Positions 1-6,046 of a stretch of DNA of 6,904 bases are shown here, piece after piece (positions within the stretch are counted from its first letter, which is position 1; each line of letters opens with the position of its first letter). The DNA comes from an uncultured Candidatus Saccharibacteria bacterium. GTDB taxonomy: Bacteria; Patescibacteriota; Saccharimonadia; Saccharimonadales; Saccharimonadaceae. Below the pieces are notes generated by a model. The model saw only the letters and a list, made by a program, of their open reading frames with translations, searched no databases and had not been told where the DNA came from. The position numbers and the translations under genes are program-made. The stretch is taken from the NCBI GenBank assembly GCA_938030585.1, contig CALHIA010000094.1:1-6904 (forward strand), written 5' to 3'.

Positions 1-863
1 AATTCTTCGAGTAACTCTTTTTGCTTTTTCGATAGACTGGTCGGAGTATCGACTACGATATTAATAATATGCGGACCACGTTCTCCATTATTCATCGGTA
101 CACCATGTTTCGATAGTTTGAAAGGAGTGTTAGATTGAGTGCCGGCAGGAATTTTCATAGTGATTTTGCCGTCAATTGTTTCGACCTCGACTTCGGTACC
201 GAGCGCCGCATCAACCATTGAGATATGTTGTTCGGATAAGAGAATATATCCTTCGCGACTAATGGTTTTATGTGGTTGCACACGAATTTGCACTAAAAGA
301 TCGCCGTTCTCGCCACCTTTTTCTGGGGCAGGACCACCACGACCACGCAGGCGAATCGCTTGACCATCATCAATACCGGCAGGGACTTTTAGGGTGATTT
401 CATTGCCTTCGACGGAAATCTTTTTGGTAGTACCAAAAATTGCATCCTTAAAATCAATGACTAGGGTAGTGCGATAATCAGAGCCGCGATTTCTGCGAGC
501 ACGTCCACCGCCGAAACCAAAAAGGTTACTTAATATATCATCGAAACCCTCGGCGCCACCAAAATCAAAATTGAATCCTTGACCACTATAAGAATAGCCA
601 CCGAAAGGATTGCCGCTAGGACCACCTGCGCTGCCATTCCCTACGCCGGCATGACCGAATTGGTCATAGCGTGCACGTTTTTGCTTATCAGAAAGCACCT
701 CATTGGCCTCGGAAGCCTCCTTAAATTTAGCTTCCGCCTCTTTATCGCCAGGATTACGATCCGGGTGGTATTTGAGAGCGAGCTTACGGTAAGCTTTCTT
801 AATTTCATCATCAGAAGCGTTTTTACTAACGCCCAAAACTTCATAATAATCACGTTTTGACAT
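1..863 (-). CDS. dnaJ: DnaJ/Hsp40 co-chaperone without zinc finger (class B/CbpA-like), 3' end cut by window edge
   Basis: Cytosolic co-chaperone that delivers unfolded clients to DnaK and stimulates its ATPase. I translated 287 codons from ATG at 863-861; the frame is still open at base 1. Residues 1-67 are a J domain starting MSKRDYYEVLGV, with the HPD triad at 33-35. Residues 68-127 are a Gly/Phe-rich linker. The client-binding beta domains follow: FKDAIFGTTKKI (138-149), then IPAGTQ and a TPTSLSKKQKELLEE end that matches the normal DnaJ C-terminus, so only a few residues are probably missing. The four CxxCxGxG zinc repeats of classical DnaJ are absent: the chain runs from KKISVEGN straight to EITLKVPAGI. 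This is class B architecture. The strong DnaJ-like C-terminal half and the heat-shock operator suggest it may nevertheless be the main DnaJ. No dnaK or grpE is visible. No SD precedes the start; see the promoter entry. Confidence 0.93.
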   Translation of the reverse strand, partial: MSKRDYYEVLGVSKNASDDEIKKAYRKLALKYHPDRNPGDKEAEAKFKEASEANEVLSDKQKRARYDQFGHAGVGNGSAGGPSGNPFGGYSYSGQGFNFDFGGAEGFDDILSNLFGFGGGRARRNRGSDYRTTLVIDFKDAIFGTTKKISVEGNEITLKVPAGIDDGQAIRLRGRGGPAPEKGGENGDLLVQIRVQPHKTISREGYILLSEQHISMVDAALGTEVEVETIDGKITMKIPAGTQSNTPFKLSKHGVPMNNGERGPHIINIVVDTPTSLSKKQKELLEE

Positions 864-869
864 AGCAAT

Positions 870-898
870 ATTATATATATTTAGCACTCAAAATGCAA
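870..898 (-). promoter_or_regulatory. dnaJ promoter, predicted leaderless, embedded in CIRCE
   Basis: Read on the minus strand: TTGCAT (898-893) as a weak -35, a spacer of exactly 17 bp, then a perfect TATAAT (875-870). Six nucleotides (ATTGCT) separate the -10 from the ATG at 863, so transcription started at the usual 7 nt downstream would begin at the A of the start codon. No purine-rich SD lies between -10 and ATG. The -35 lies within the CIRCE spacer. Confidence 0.75.
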
Positions 899-907
899 GA
901 GTGCTAG
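881..907 (-). promoter_or_regulatory. CIRCE operator (HrcA binding site) upstream of dnaJ
   Basis: On the plus strand the sequence is TTAGCACTC, a 9-nt spacer (890-898), then GAGTGCTAG. This is the classical CIRCE heat-shock operator TTAGCACTC-N9-GAGTGCTAA with a single mismatch at the last base. It ends 17 bp before the dnaJ start codon and overlaps the predicted -35 and spacer, so HrcA bound here should block RNA polymerase. It is about 100 bp from the ackA promoter and is unlikely to control that gene. The hrcA gene is not in the window. Confidence 0.95.
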
Positions 908-1003
908 TAATTTTTTGTGATTTTTTATGAATGGGACTAAACGGAGAAGAGTTGTATTTTTATATTAATTTTTTATCATGTGTGATCAAAGAGGTGGGTG
1001 AGA

Positions 1004-1031
1004 CTTACAGTTTTATCTCTGGTTTTATGAT
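1004..1031 (+). promoter_or_regulatory. Probable ackA promoter
   Basis: CTTACA (1004-1009, four of six matches to TTGACA), a 16-bp spacer, then TATGAT (1026-1031, five of six matches to TATAAT). Transcription would start near 1038, giving a leader of about 23 nt that contains the SD. I see no operator-like repeat in the intergenic stretch from 908 to here. Confidence 0.55.
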
Positions 1032-1041
1032 AGACTAAGAG

Positions 1042-1048
1042 AAAGGAG
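1042..1048 (+). promoter_or_regulatory. Shine-Dalgarno site of ackA
   Basis: AAAGGAG ends 12 nt before the ATG at 1061. The spacing is slightly long, but the run is strong and purine-rich. It supports this ATG and shows that the organism uses SD-led initiation for some genes. Confidence 0.7.
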
Positions 1049-1060
1049 AAGAAAAAGAAT

Positions 1061-2248
1061 ATGGAATCGGAAAGACTGATTTTAATTACCAATCCGGGCA
1101 GTAGTTCACGTAAGTACGCGCTCTATAAAGGCATGAAAGAACTTTGTTCTTTACACTTTGAATTTGAAGGTAAGAAAATTGTCTATACTTTAAAAACTGG
1201 TGATCAGAAGAAGAAAGTAGTGACGGATTTTAAGGCACTCTCGGAAGTGGCGGGAAATCTGGAAAAAATCTTAATTGAAGAAGAATTTTTAGGAGGCGTT
1301 TCGAAGCTAAGTGCGATTTTGGCTCGTGTAGTGGCTCCGGGTGTCTATTTTGCTAATGACCACATTGTCGATAAAGAATGTTTTAAAGAGCTAGAAATTG
1401 CGCGAACTCGTGCGCCGTTGCACGTTCCAGTGGTGATGGATGAAATTATTGAACTAAAGAAACGTTTTGATTCGGTACCGGTGATTGAAATTTCCGATTC
1501 AAACTTCCATAACTCCAGGCCAGAGCTGGCTAAGGCTTACTGTATTGATCAAAAATTGGCTGAGAAGTTTGATATTAAAAAGTGGGGATTCCATGGTTTG
1601 TCGGTTGGCTCGGTAGTACGTTATATGAAGCAAAGCGAAATTTTGCCAGAGAAAGTAGTGATTTGCCATATTGGTTCGGGAGCTTCGATTACTGCGGTTT
1701 ATAAGGGTAAATCTCACGATACGACGATGGGCTACACGCCGCTTGAGGGGGTAATGATGGCGACGCGCACAGGCTCAATGGATGTGGCGGCGGCGATGGC
1801 AATGAAGCGTGCATTGAAGATTGAAGATGATATCGAACTTGAGCGCTATCTAAATAAACAGTGTGGTTTACTGGGTGTTTCTGGGGTATCAGATGATCTT
1901 CGCACGGTAATTCAATTACGTGATGAAGGTGATAAGATGAGTTCATTCGCTTATTCCCTCTATATTTATCGCTTGCAGGCTTGTATCAGTCAGATGATTG
2001 CTTCGATGGGTGGTGTCGATGCATTGGTCTTTACTGCAACGATTGGTGAACGCTCGGATGATGTGCGTAGACAGGTGATTCAAAAGATGAAGTATCTTGG
2101 TTTTGAGCTTGACGCGGAGAAGAATACCGGTGAAATGCCAGAACGACATACTTTGATTTCGAAAGATGAATCTAAGCCAATTTATGTAGTGCGTACCGAC
2201 GAAACGAGTGAAATGATCGAGCGAGCAAATCTGATTTTGGCAGATTAG
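1061..2248 (+). CDS. ackA: Acetate kinase, divergent member of the family
   Basis: Interconverts acetyl phosphate and acetate in the cytosol with transfer of a phosphoryl group, normally to and from ADP/ATP. The 395-residue length is normal for the family. Motifs align well with the Methanosarcina thermophila enzyme: NPGSSSRK (N11, S14, S16), R89, PLH with H121, D146 in SDSNFH, H178 in WGFHG, H203 in HIGSGAS, and R236 after TPLEGVMMATR. E381 near the C-terminus is the likely metal ligand. Spacing between R89, H121, D146 and H178 equals that of R91, H123, D148 and H180. Several usually conserved neighbours differ: HRVVHGG is ARVVAPG, HGTSH is HGLSV, GNG is GSG and TAGIGE is TATIGE. The gene stands alone, divergent from dnaJ, with no pta or phosphoketolase gene in view. 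Acetate kinase family membership is secure; ATP as phosphoryl donor is assumed from the family. Confidence 0.93.
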   Translation: MESERLILITNPGSSSRKYALYKGMKELCSLHFEFEGKKIVYTLKTGDQKKKVVTDFKALSEVAGNLEKILIEEEFLGGVSKLSAILARVVAPGVYFANDHIVDKECFKELEIARTRAPLHVPVVMDEIIELKKRFDSVPVIEISDSNFHNSRPELAKAYCIDQKLAEKFDIKKWGFHGLSVGSVVRYMKQSEILPEKVVICHIGSGASITAVYKGKSHDTTMGYTPLEGVMMATRTGSMDVAAAMAMKRALKIEDDIELERYLNKQCGLLGVSGVSDDLRTVIQLRDEGDKMSSFAYSLYIYRLQACISQMIASMGGVDALVFTATIGERSDDVRRQVIQKMKYLGFELDAEKNTGEMPERHTLISKDESKPIYVVRTDETSEMIERANLILAD

Positions 2249-2260
2249 GATTGAGAAACA

Positions 2261-2293
2261 AAAAAATATAGTGTGATGAGCACTATATTTTTT
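2261..2293. terminator. Bidirectional intrinsic terminator between ackA and rmuC
   Basis: A perfect 13-bp inverted repeat (2261-2273 with 2281-2293) encloses a 7-nt loop, TGATGAG. The outer arms are an A run on the left and a T run on the right, so either strand gives a hairpin followed by U residues. It starts 13 bp after the ackA stop and lies 22 bp past the rmuC stop on the other strand, where convergent genes need a shared terminator. Only three GC pairs close the stem top, so it may be moderate in strength. Confidence 0.85.
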
Positions 2294-2314
2294 AGGTTAA
2301 TTAATTTTTTTGGC

Positions 2315-3559
2315 TTATGAATTTTCTTCAGAATTAAAGTCCTGATCGTCAAGCCCGTCAAGTAGCTTAAGGCTCTCGCTGCTTGGTAAGGATTCAACAT
2401 TTTTTAACTTACGCTCGATGGCGCGAGAGGTAGTAGCGGCAGCATCGATTTTGTTGGCGGATTCTTGAAGTTTCTTCTTGGTGGCTTCGAGGAGGTCGCC
2501 GAATTTACCAAACTGACTTTTTACGGCACCTAGAATTTGCCAAACTTCGCTACTGCGTTTTTCAATGGCGAGAGTGCGGAAACCCATGAGAAGGCCAGAA
2601 AGAATAACTGGCAAAGTACTTGGTGAAGCAATGGTGATATGGAATTTTTGACGGATTTCATCGTCGAGGCCGGGGATGCGAAGAATTTCAGCGTAGAGTG
2701 ATTCGGTTGGTAAAAACATCATAGCAAACTCGGTAGTGTGTGGTGGATCAATGTACTTGGTGGAAATTTTCTTGGCCTGCTCTTTGACATCGATAGCTAG
2801 AGCTTTTTGGTATTTAAGAATCTCGGTTTTATTACCCTGCTCATAGGCGGCTACTAGGCGTTGATAATTTTCTACAGGGAATTTACTATCGATTGGTAGG
2901 AAAACTTGAGCGGTTTCGTCCTTGCCAGGCATTTTGACGGCAAATTCGACACGGTCATTCGAGCCTTTTTTGGTGGCAATATTTTCACAATATTGGTCTG
3001 AACTTAAAGTGTCGCTAATGATGTTGCCAAGTTGGACTTCGCCATAAATACCGCGAGTTTTGACGCCTTCCATAACCTTTTTTAGGTCGCCGACGCCGTT
3101 AGCGAGAGTTTTCATTTCGCCGAGACCTTGGTAAACCTGGGTAAGCTGGGTAGAAATCGTTTTGAAGCTTTCATTGAAGCGTTTTTCGACTGAAGCCTGG
3201 AGTTTTTCGTCGACGGTTTGACGCATCTCTTCGAGTTTCTTGGTATTATGATCCTGAAGTTCACGCACACGAGTGTCGAGAGTTTTTTGGACTAAGCCAA
3301 AATTATCCGAAATTTCCTTACGATTTTCGCGAAAGTTTGTGCCGATATCTTTAGTGACGTGGTCGACGTTAGTTTCAATACGAATCATACGTTCATTCAT
3401 ATTGGCAAAAGTCTGCGTGGTTTGGTCTTGAAGAGTGGCGATGCGGTTTTTGAGTTCTGGCAGATCGGTGTTTTTCTGATTGGTTTTCGAAAAAACGATA
3501 AACAAAATGATTAGGTTGACGACCGAAACGATGAGTAAAATAAGTGTGGTAATATCCAT
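2315..3559 (-). CDS. rmuC: RmuC family DNA recombination protein
   Basis: The 414-residue protein begins with one hydrophobic membrane anchor (about 3-23). A long, charged, helical, coiled-coil-like stretch follows (about 30-145), then the RmuC domain (about 150-365). Landmarks in order are GVKTRGIYGEVQLG (166-179), VEFAVKMPGK (204-213), PIDSKFP (222-228), FLPTE (282-286) and SPSTLPVILSGL (312-323). E174, E205, D224 and K226 fit the PD-(D/E)XK nuclease-like core proposed for the family. In E. coli, RmuC limits recombination at inverted repeats; its exact activity remains uncertain. The tail (about 366-414) is polar and acidic. ATG at 3559 is supported by GAGG (3568-3565) 5 nt upstream. It follows recR by 50 bp and ends at the shared terminator, making it the last gene of the minus-strand run. 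Confidence 0.92.
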   Translation of the reverse strand: MDITTLILLIVSVVNLIILFIVFSKTNQKNTDLPELKNRIATLQDQTTQTFANMNERMIRIETNVDHVTKDIGTNFRENRKEISDNFGLVQKTLDTRVRELQDHNTKKLEEMRQTVDEKLQASVEKRFNESFKTISTQLTQVYQGLGEMKTLANGVGDLKKVMEGVKTRGIYGEVQLGNIISDTLSSDQYCENIATKKGSNDRVEFAVKMPGKDETAQVFLPIDSKFPVENYQRLVAAYEQGNKTEILKYQKALAIDVKEQAKKISTKYIDPPHTTEFAMMFLPTESLYAEILRIPGLDDEIRQKFHITIASPSTLPVILSGLLMGFRTLAIEKRSSEVWQILGAVKSQFGKFGDLLEATKKKLQESANKIDAAATTSRAIERKLKNVESLPSSESLKLLDGLDDQDFNSEENS

Positions 3560-3564
3560 GAAAT

Positions 3565-3593
3565 CCTCTTATGCTAATAGATAAATTATAACA
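3565..3593 (-). promoter_or_regulatory. rmuC promoter (extended -10) and Shine-Dalgarno
   Basis: TGTTATAAT (3593-3585) is a perfect extended -10 element (TGN plus TATAAT) in the short gap after recR. I see no good -35, which the TG extension can replace. Transcription would start near 3578, leaving a leader of about 19 nt with GAGG (3568-3565) 5 nt before the ATG. rmuC can therefore be read independently of recR, although no terminator separates the two genes. Confidence 0.7.
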
Positions 3594-3609
3594 CAAAAAC
3601 AGAGAGGAA

Positions 3610-4215
3610 TTAGAGATTGGTGCGATTATTTAAGGCGGCGCTTAAAGTGATTTGATCGGCAAACGACAGGTCAACACCGAGTGGGAGGCCGCGAGCCAGA
3701 CGGGTAATGGTGAGTTCGGGATATTTTTCAGAAAGCATTTTCTGTAAAAGCAGAGCCGTACTCTCACCCTCTACGCTTGGATTGGTGGCGATGATGATTT
3801 CTTTGACCTGATCGTTTTGGACACGAGAAATTAGTTCTTTGATATGTAAGACTTCTGGTGTGATGCCGTCAATCGGCGAAATCGCACCGCCAAGCACATG
3901 ATAGGTGCCACGATATTCTTTAGTCTGCTCAAAAGCATAGATATCTAGTGGTTCTTCGACGACAAGAATGGTGCTCTTATCACGTTCGGGTGAATCATAA
4001 AGTGGCGAAGTCTCTTCGTCGGCATTAATTAAAGAAAAAGTGATTGGACAGGTTTTGACTTGTTCGTGTAAATTTTCTAGAGCATGGACTAGATGCTGAG
4101 AGATTTTACGATCGCTGCGAAAAAGATAGGTCGCGTAGCGTTCGGCGGTTTTGTTTCCGACGCCAGGCAATTTGCCAAGGGCGTCAATAGTATCAATGAG
4201 AGCCCTAGGGAGCAT
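3610..4215 (-). CDS. recR: Recombination mediator RecR, zinc-finger cysteines mostly lost
   Basis: RecR acts with RecO (and RecF) to load RecA on gapped single-stranded DNA. The 201-residue length is typical. Residues 7-30 carry the helix-hairpin-helix DNA-binding region (LGKLPGVGNKTAERYA). The Toprim domain follows from about 82 (ILVVEEPLDIYAFEQT) through YRGTYHVLGGAISPIDGI to ATNPSVEGE (143-151). The C-terminal ARGLPLGVDLSFADQITL is the usual family ending. Between them, the four-cysteine zinc finger has decayed: C56 remains, but the aligned partners are T59, S70 and Y73 (CPIT and SPLY instead of two CxxC pairs), with about two extra residues between. The flanks VKT and SPERDKS are normal, so this is substitution rather than a frameshift. 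The start codon overlaps the ybaB stop by 1 nt (TAATG), implying translational coupling. Confidence 0.95.
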   Translation of the reverse strand: MLPRALIDTIDALGKLPGVGNKTAERYATYLFRSDRKISQHLVHALENLHEQVKTCPITFSLINADEETSPLYDSPERDKSTILVVEEPLDIYAFEQTKEYRGTYHVLGGAISPIDGITPEVLHIKELISRVQNDQVKEIIIATNPSVEGESTALLLQKMLSEKYPELTITRLARGLPLGVDLSFADQITLSAALNNRTNL

Positions 4216-4517
4216 TAAGCGCCAAGTCCTAGGTTGCCAAGTTGGCCCATCAAAGGCTTCATTTTGTCGGCAGCAATTTCTTGGGCTTTGGCATAGCCAT
4301 CGCGGAAGCAGTTTTCAATCCAACGTTCGAGTTCAGCAATATCTTCGAGATCGACACGTTCTGGATCGATGGTAACTTTTTTTACTTTCAGCTCACCAGT
4401 AATCTGGACTACGACAGCGCCGTCGCCAGCTTCTACTTCTACGATTTCATTTTTGAGATCTTTTTGTGCTTTACGAAGTTCATTAAGCATTTTCATCTGG
4501 TCAAAGGTAGCACCCAT
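4215..4517 (-). CDS. ybaB: YbaB/EbfC family nucleoid-associated DNA-binding protein
   Basis: Small dimeric DNA-binding protein thought to shape the nucleoid and to work near RecR; the ybaB-recR pairing is common across bacteria. The 100-residue chain has the family order. An N-terminal helix (FDQMKMLNELRKAQKDLKNE, 5-24) leads into a beta segment (VEAGDGAVVVQITGELKVKKVTIDPE). An amphipathic helical half follows (LEDIAELERWIENCFRDGYAKAQEIAADKM), and the tail is rich in Gly and Leu (LMGQLGNLGLGA). ATG at 4517 has AGGAG (4527-4523) 5 nt upstream and an extended -10 further up. Its stop TAA shares one base with the recR ATG, so the two form a coupled pair. Assignment is by pattern and context; binding specificity cannot be read from the sequence. 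Confidence 0.92.
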   Translation of the reverse strand: MGATFDQMKMLNELRKAQKDLKNEIVEVEAGDGAVVVQITGELKVKKVTIDPERVDLEDIAELERWIENCFRDGYAKAQEIAADKMKPLMGQLGNLGLGA

Positions 4518-4522
4518 AATTT

Positions 4523-4563
4523 CTCCTATTATTCTCTATTCTTAATTAATATTTATTATAACA
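4523..4563 (-). promoter_or_regulatory. ybaB-recR promoter (extended -10) and Shine-Dalgarno
   Basis: TGTTATAAT (4563-4555) is an extended -10 identical to the one before rmuC, placed only a few bases past the glycosyltransferase stop. The best -35 candidate (TTATAA, 4583-4578, 17-bp spacing) is weak. Transcription would start near 4548. AGGAG at 4527-4523 precedes the ybaB ATG by 5 nt. This gives ybaB-recR a promoter separate from the upstream glycosyltransferase gene. Confidence 0.7.
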
Positions 4564-4567
4564 TCTC

Positions 4568-6031
4568 TTACTTAGATTTATAAAGATAGAGACGGTCTGC
4601 ATTTTGAGATTTTTCGTTGGTCACGATATGTTCGAGTTCATAATTTTCAGTATCGGTGATTTTCTCGAGACTAATAATATTGCGCTTCTCGGTATTTTCA
4701 CTGAGATCCGAGATGTACTGATATTTCGGGGTTTTATTGAAAATAGTATGTGAGTTGGCTAAATGGACGTAAAAGTTACGATTTTCTTGATTATCTGGTA
4801 GATAGAGTAAATGATTTTTGTAATAACGATTGAGTAGTTTTATGTCGTTAGTGAATTGGTTAGCAACCGGTGCGCTATAGCGATAGCCGTAAATAAAATG
4901 ATTGAGGTCTGAAACAATAACAATAAGCATAAATAAGCCAATCGGAAGCACACCAATAACCTTAGCATAGGGGTTGTACGGGAAAATACTGGACCATTTA
5001 TGGAGAATGTATTTCATGCCGTGGGCAACCAGGATTGCAAGTGGTAGGATGAAAAGAATAATCATTTGTGGATTGAGACCAGAAATTAATAGGGTGAAAA
5101 TTGTAAGTAAAAAGGCCATAGAATTTCGTGAGGCAAAGAAGCCCTTGAAGGTCGAGATGAAGCCAATAATGGCTAGAGTAATGGCCGGTAATCCGTAAAG
5201 CGGAGCGAGAAAAGTACTTTCGACTAACCCGTTCCAGGTGATTGCGACGCGCGTAGCATTGCCGAGGTTATGGAAGTAATTGGCAAAAGAAAAATTCGGC
5301 ATGAGGAGTAATTCGGTGAAAATTTCTGGGTGTTTTAGTCCACGTAAAATTAATATGGTCACTGCAGAAATCACCATTAGGCTGAAAATAGCGAGCGGAA
5401 TTTTCGGCAGATTTTTCAGAGTAAAACGTAGATGTGGATGGACAAAAACGTAGATTAAAATAAAGAAATCTAGGTAGAGCATGTATGGAGTAAAAATGCT
5501 TAGACACATGAAAATACCAAACAGGAAGCACCAACTGGCTTTAGGCTTGTTTTCGCCTTGGACTTTAGAGCCGAGCCAGAGTAATAAGGTAGTCCAAAAT
5601 AAAATCATGATTAAGGCAGTGCCGCTACCAGAGATAAAAAGGAAGCTGGAAGAAAGCACTGTGATGATGCTGGCCATGATGGCGGTGTTGTTTTTGAACC
5701 AGCGGTTAAGTAAAAGAATGATCAAAATACAGGTAATTGCGCCAATGATTACACTAGGAAGCATGATGGTGTAGGGTGAAACACCAAGAATTTTAAAGAT
5801 TCCCTTTTGGAGTAAATGATAAGGTAGGTCGACAATCACTTCGCGAAAAATCGTGTGGCGATTCAATTCAAAGGTTTTGGTGGTGAAATTAAATTCGTCA
5901 TTCGAGAGGCCGTTCGGGGTGACGAGCGGTAAAAAGAAAAGTAAACCCGTAAAAATTAATCCAAGTAGTAAGTAGCCAAGTTTGAAACGATGGCGAAATA
6001 AGAAGTATTTGTTTGGATTGAGTTTACGCAC
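4568..6031 (-). CDS. Polytopic membrane glycosyltransferase, GT-C/PMT_2 (ArnT-like) superfamily
   Basis: The 487-residue protein has about 11 hydrophobic segments (roughly 17-37, 91-109, 115-133, 135-155, 167-181, 184-198, 211-230, 278-298, 305-318, 322-337, 357-375) and a soluble tail of about 110 residues. The first outside loop carries NDE (44-46), where GT-C enzymes hold their acidic catalytic residue. DLPYHLLQKGIFKILGVSPYTIMLPS (68-93) follows the pattern of PMT_2 proteins. Such enzymes move sugars from polyprenyl-phosphate carriers onto lipids, glycans or proteins on the outer face of the membrane; donor and acceptor here are unknown. The start is GTG at 6031; the next in-frame Met is residue 90, which would lose the first membrane segment and the NDE loop. 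It lies 26 bp after dnaB, with no functional link obvious. Superfamily assignment is moderate; a distant non-catalytic membrane protein is possible. Confidence 0.7.
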   Translation of the reverse strand: MRKLNPNKYFLFRHRFKLGYLLLGLIFTGLLFFLPLVTPNGLSNDEFNFTTKTFELNRHTIFREVIVDLPYHLLQKGIFKILGVSPYTIMLPSVIIGAITCILIILLLNRWFKNNTAIMASIITVLSSSFLFISGSGTALIMILFWTTLLLWLGSKVQGENKPKASWCFLFGIFMCLSIFTPYMLYLDFFILIYVFVHPHLRFTLKNLPKIPLAIFSLMVISAVTILILRGLKHPEIFTELLLMPNFSFANYFHNLGNATRVAITWNGLVESTFLAPLYGLPAITLAIIGFISTFKGFFASRNSMAFLLTIFTLLISGLNPQMIILFILPLAILVAHGMKYILHKWSSIFPYNPYAKVIGVLPIGLFMLIVIVSDLNHFIYGYRYSAPVANQFTNDIKLLNRYYKNHLLYLPDNQENRNFYVHLANSHTIFNKTPKYQYISDLSENTEKRNIISLEKITDTENYELEHIVTNEKSQNADRLYLYKSK

Positions 6032-6037
6032 GTTTCT

Positions 6038-6046
6038 ATTATAGCA
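6038..6046 (-). promoter_or_regulatory. Extended -10 promoter of the glycosyltransferase gene, predicted leaderless
   Basis: TGCTATAAT (6046-6038) is a perfect extended -10. It is followed by six bases (AGAAAC) and then the GTG start at 6031, so transcription would begin at or next to the start codon with no room for an SD. The spacing is identical to that of the dnaJ promoter. The element overlaps a perfect palindrome, GCAAATTTGC (6044-6053). Confidence 0.65.

Noticed and set aside
641..868. Alternative minus-strand frame starting 5 nt upstream of dnaJ.
   Set aside because: It is an out-of-frame shadow of the J-domain coding sequence; the dnaJ frame carries all the conserved residues.
967..990. 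Possible operator-like inverted repeat ATCA-TGTG-TGAT upstream of ackA.
   Set aside because: The arms are only 4 bp and match no known operator.
931..1038. Small open frame on the plus strand (35 codons, begins MGLNGEELYF) in the dnaJ-ackA intergenic region.
   Set aside because: It has no SD, overlaps the predicted ackA promoter, is AT-rich with no recognisable features, and such a length is expected by chance.
3998..4051. A frameshift or sequencing error explaining the lost RecR zinc finger.
   Set aside because: The reading frame is continuous, the flanking residues VKT and SPERDKS are normal, and the change is a set of substitutions plus a two-residue length difference.
4242..4583. Plus-strand open frame of 113 codons antisense to ybaB.
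   Set aside because: It lies opposite a clear conserved gene, has no recognisable family or start signal, and its sequence is explained as a shadow of ybaB codon structure.
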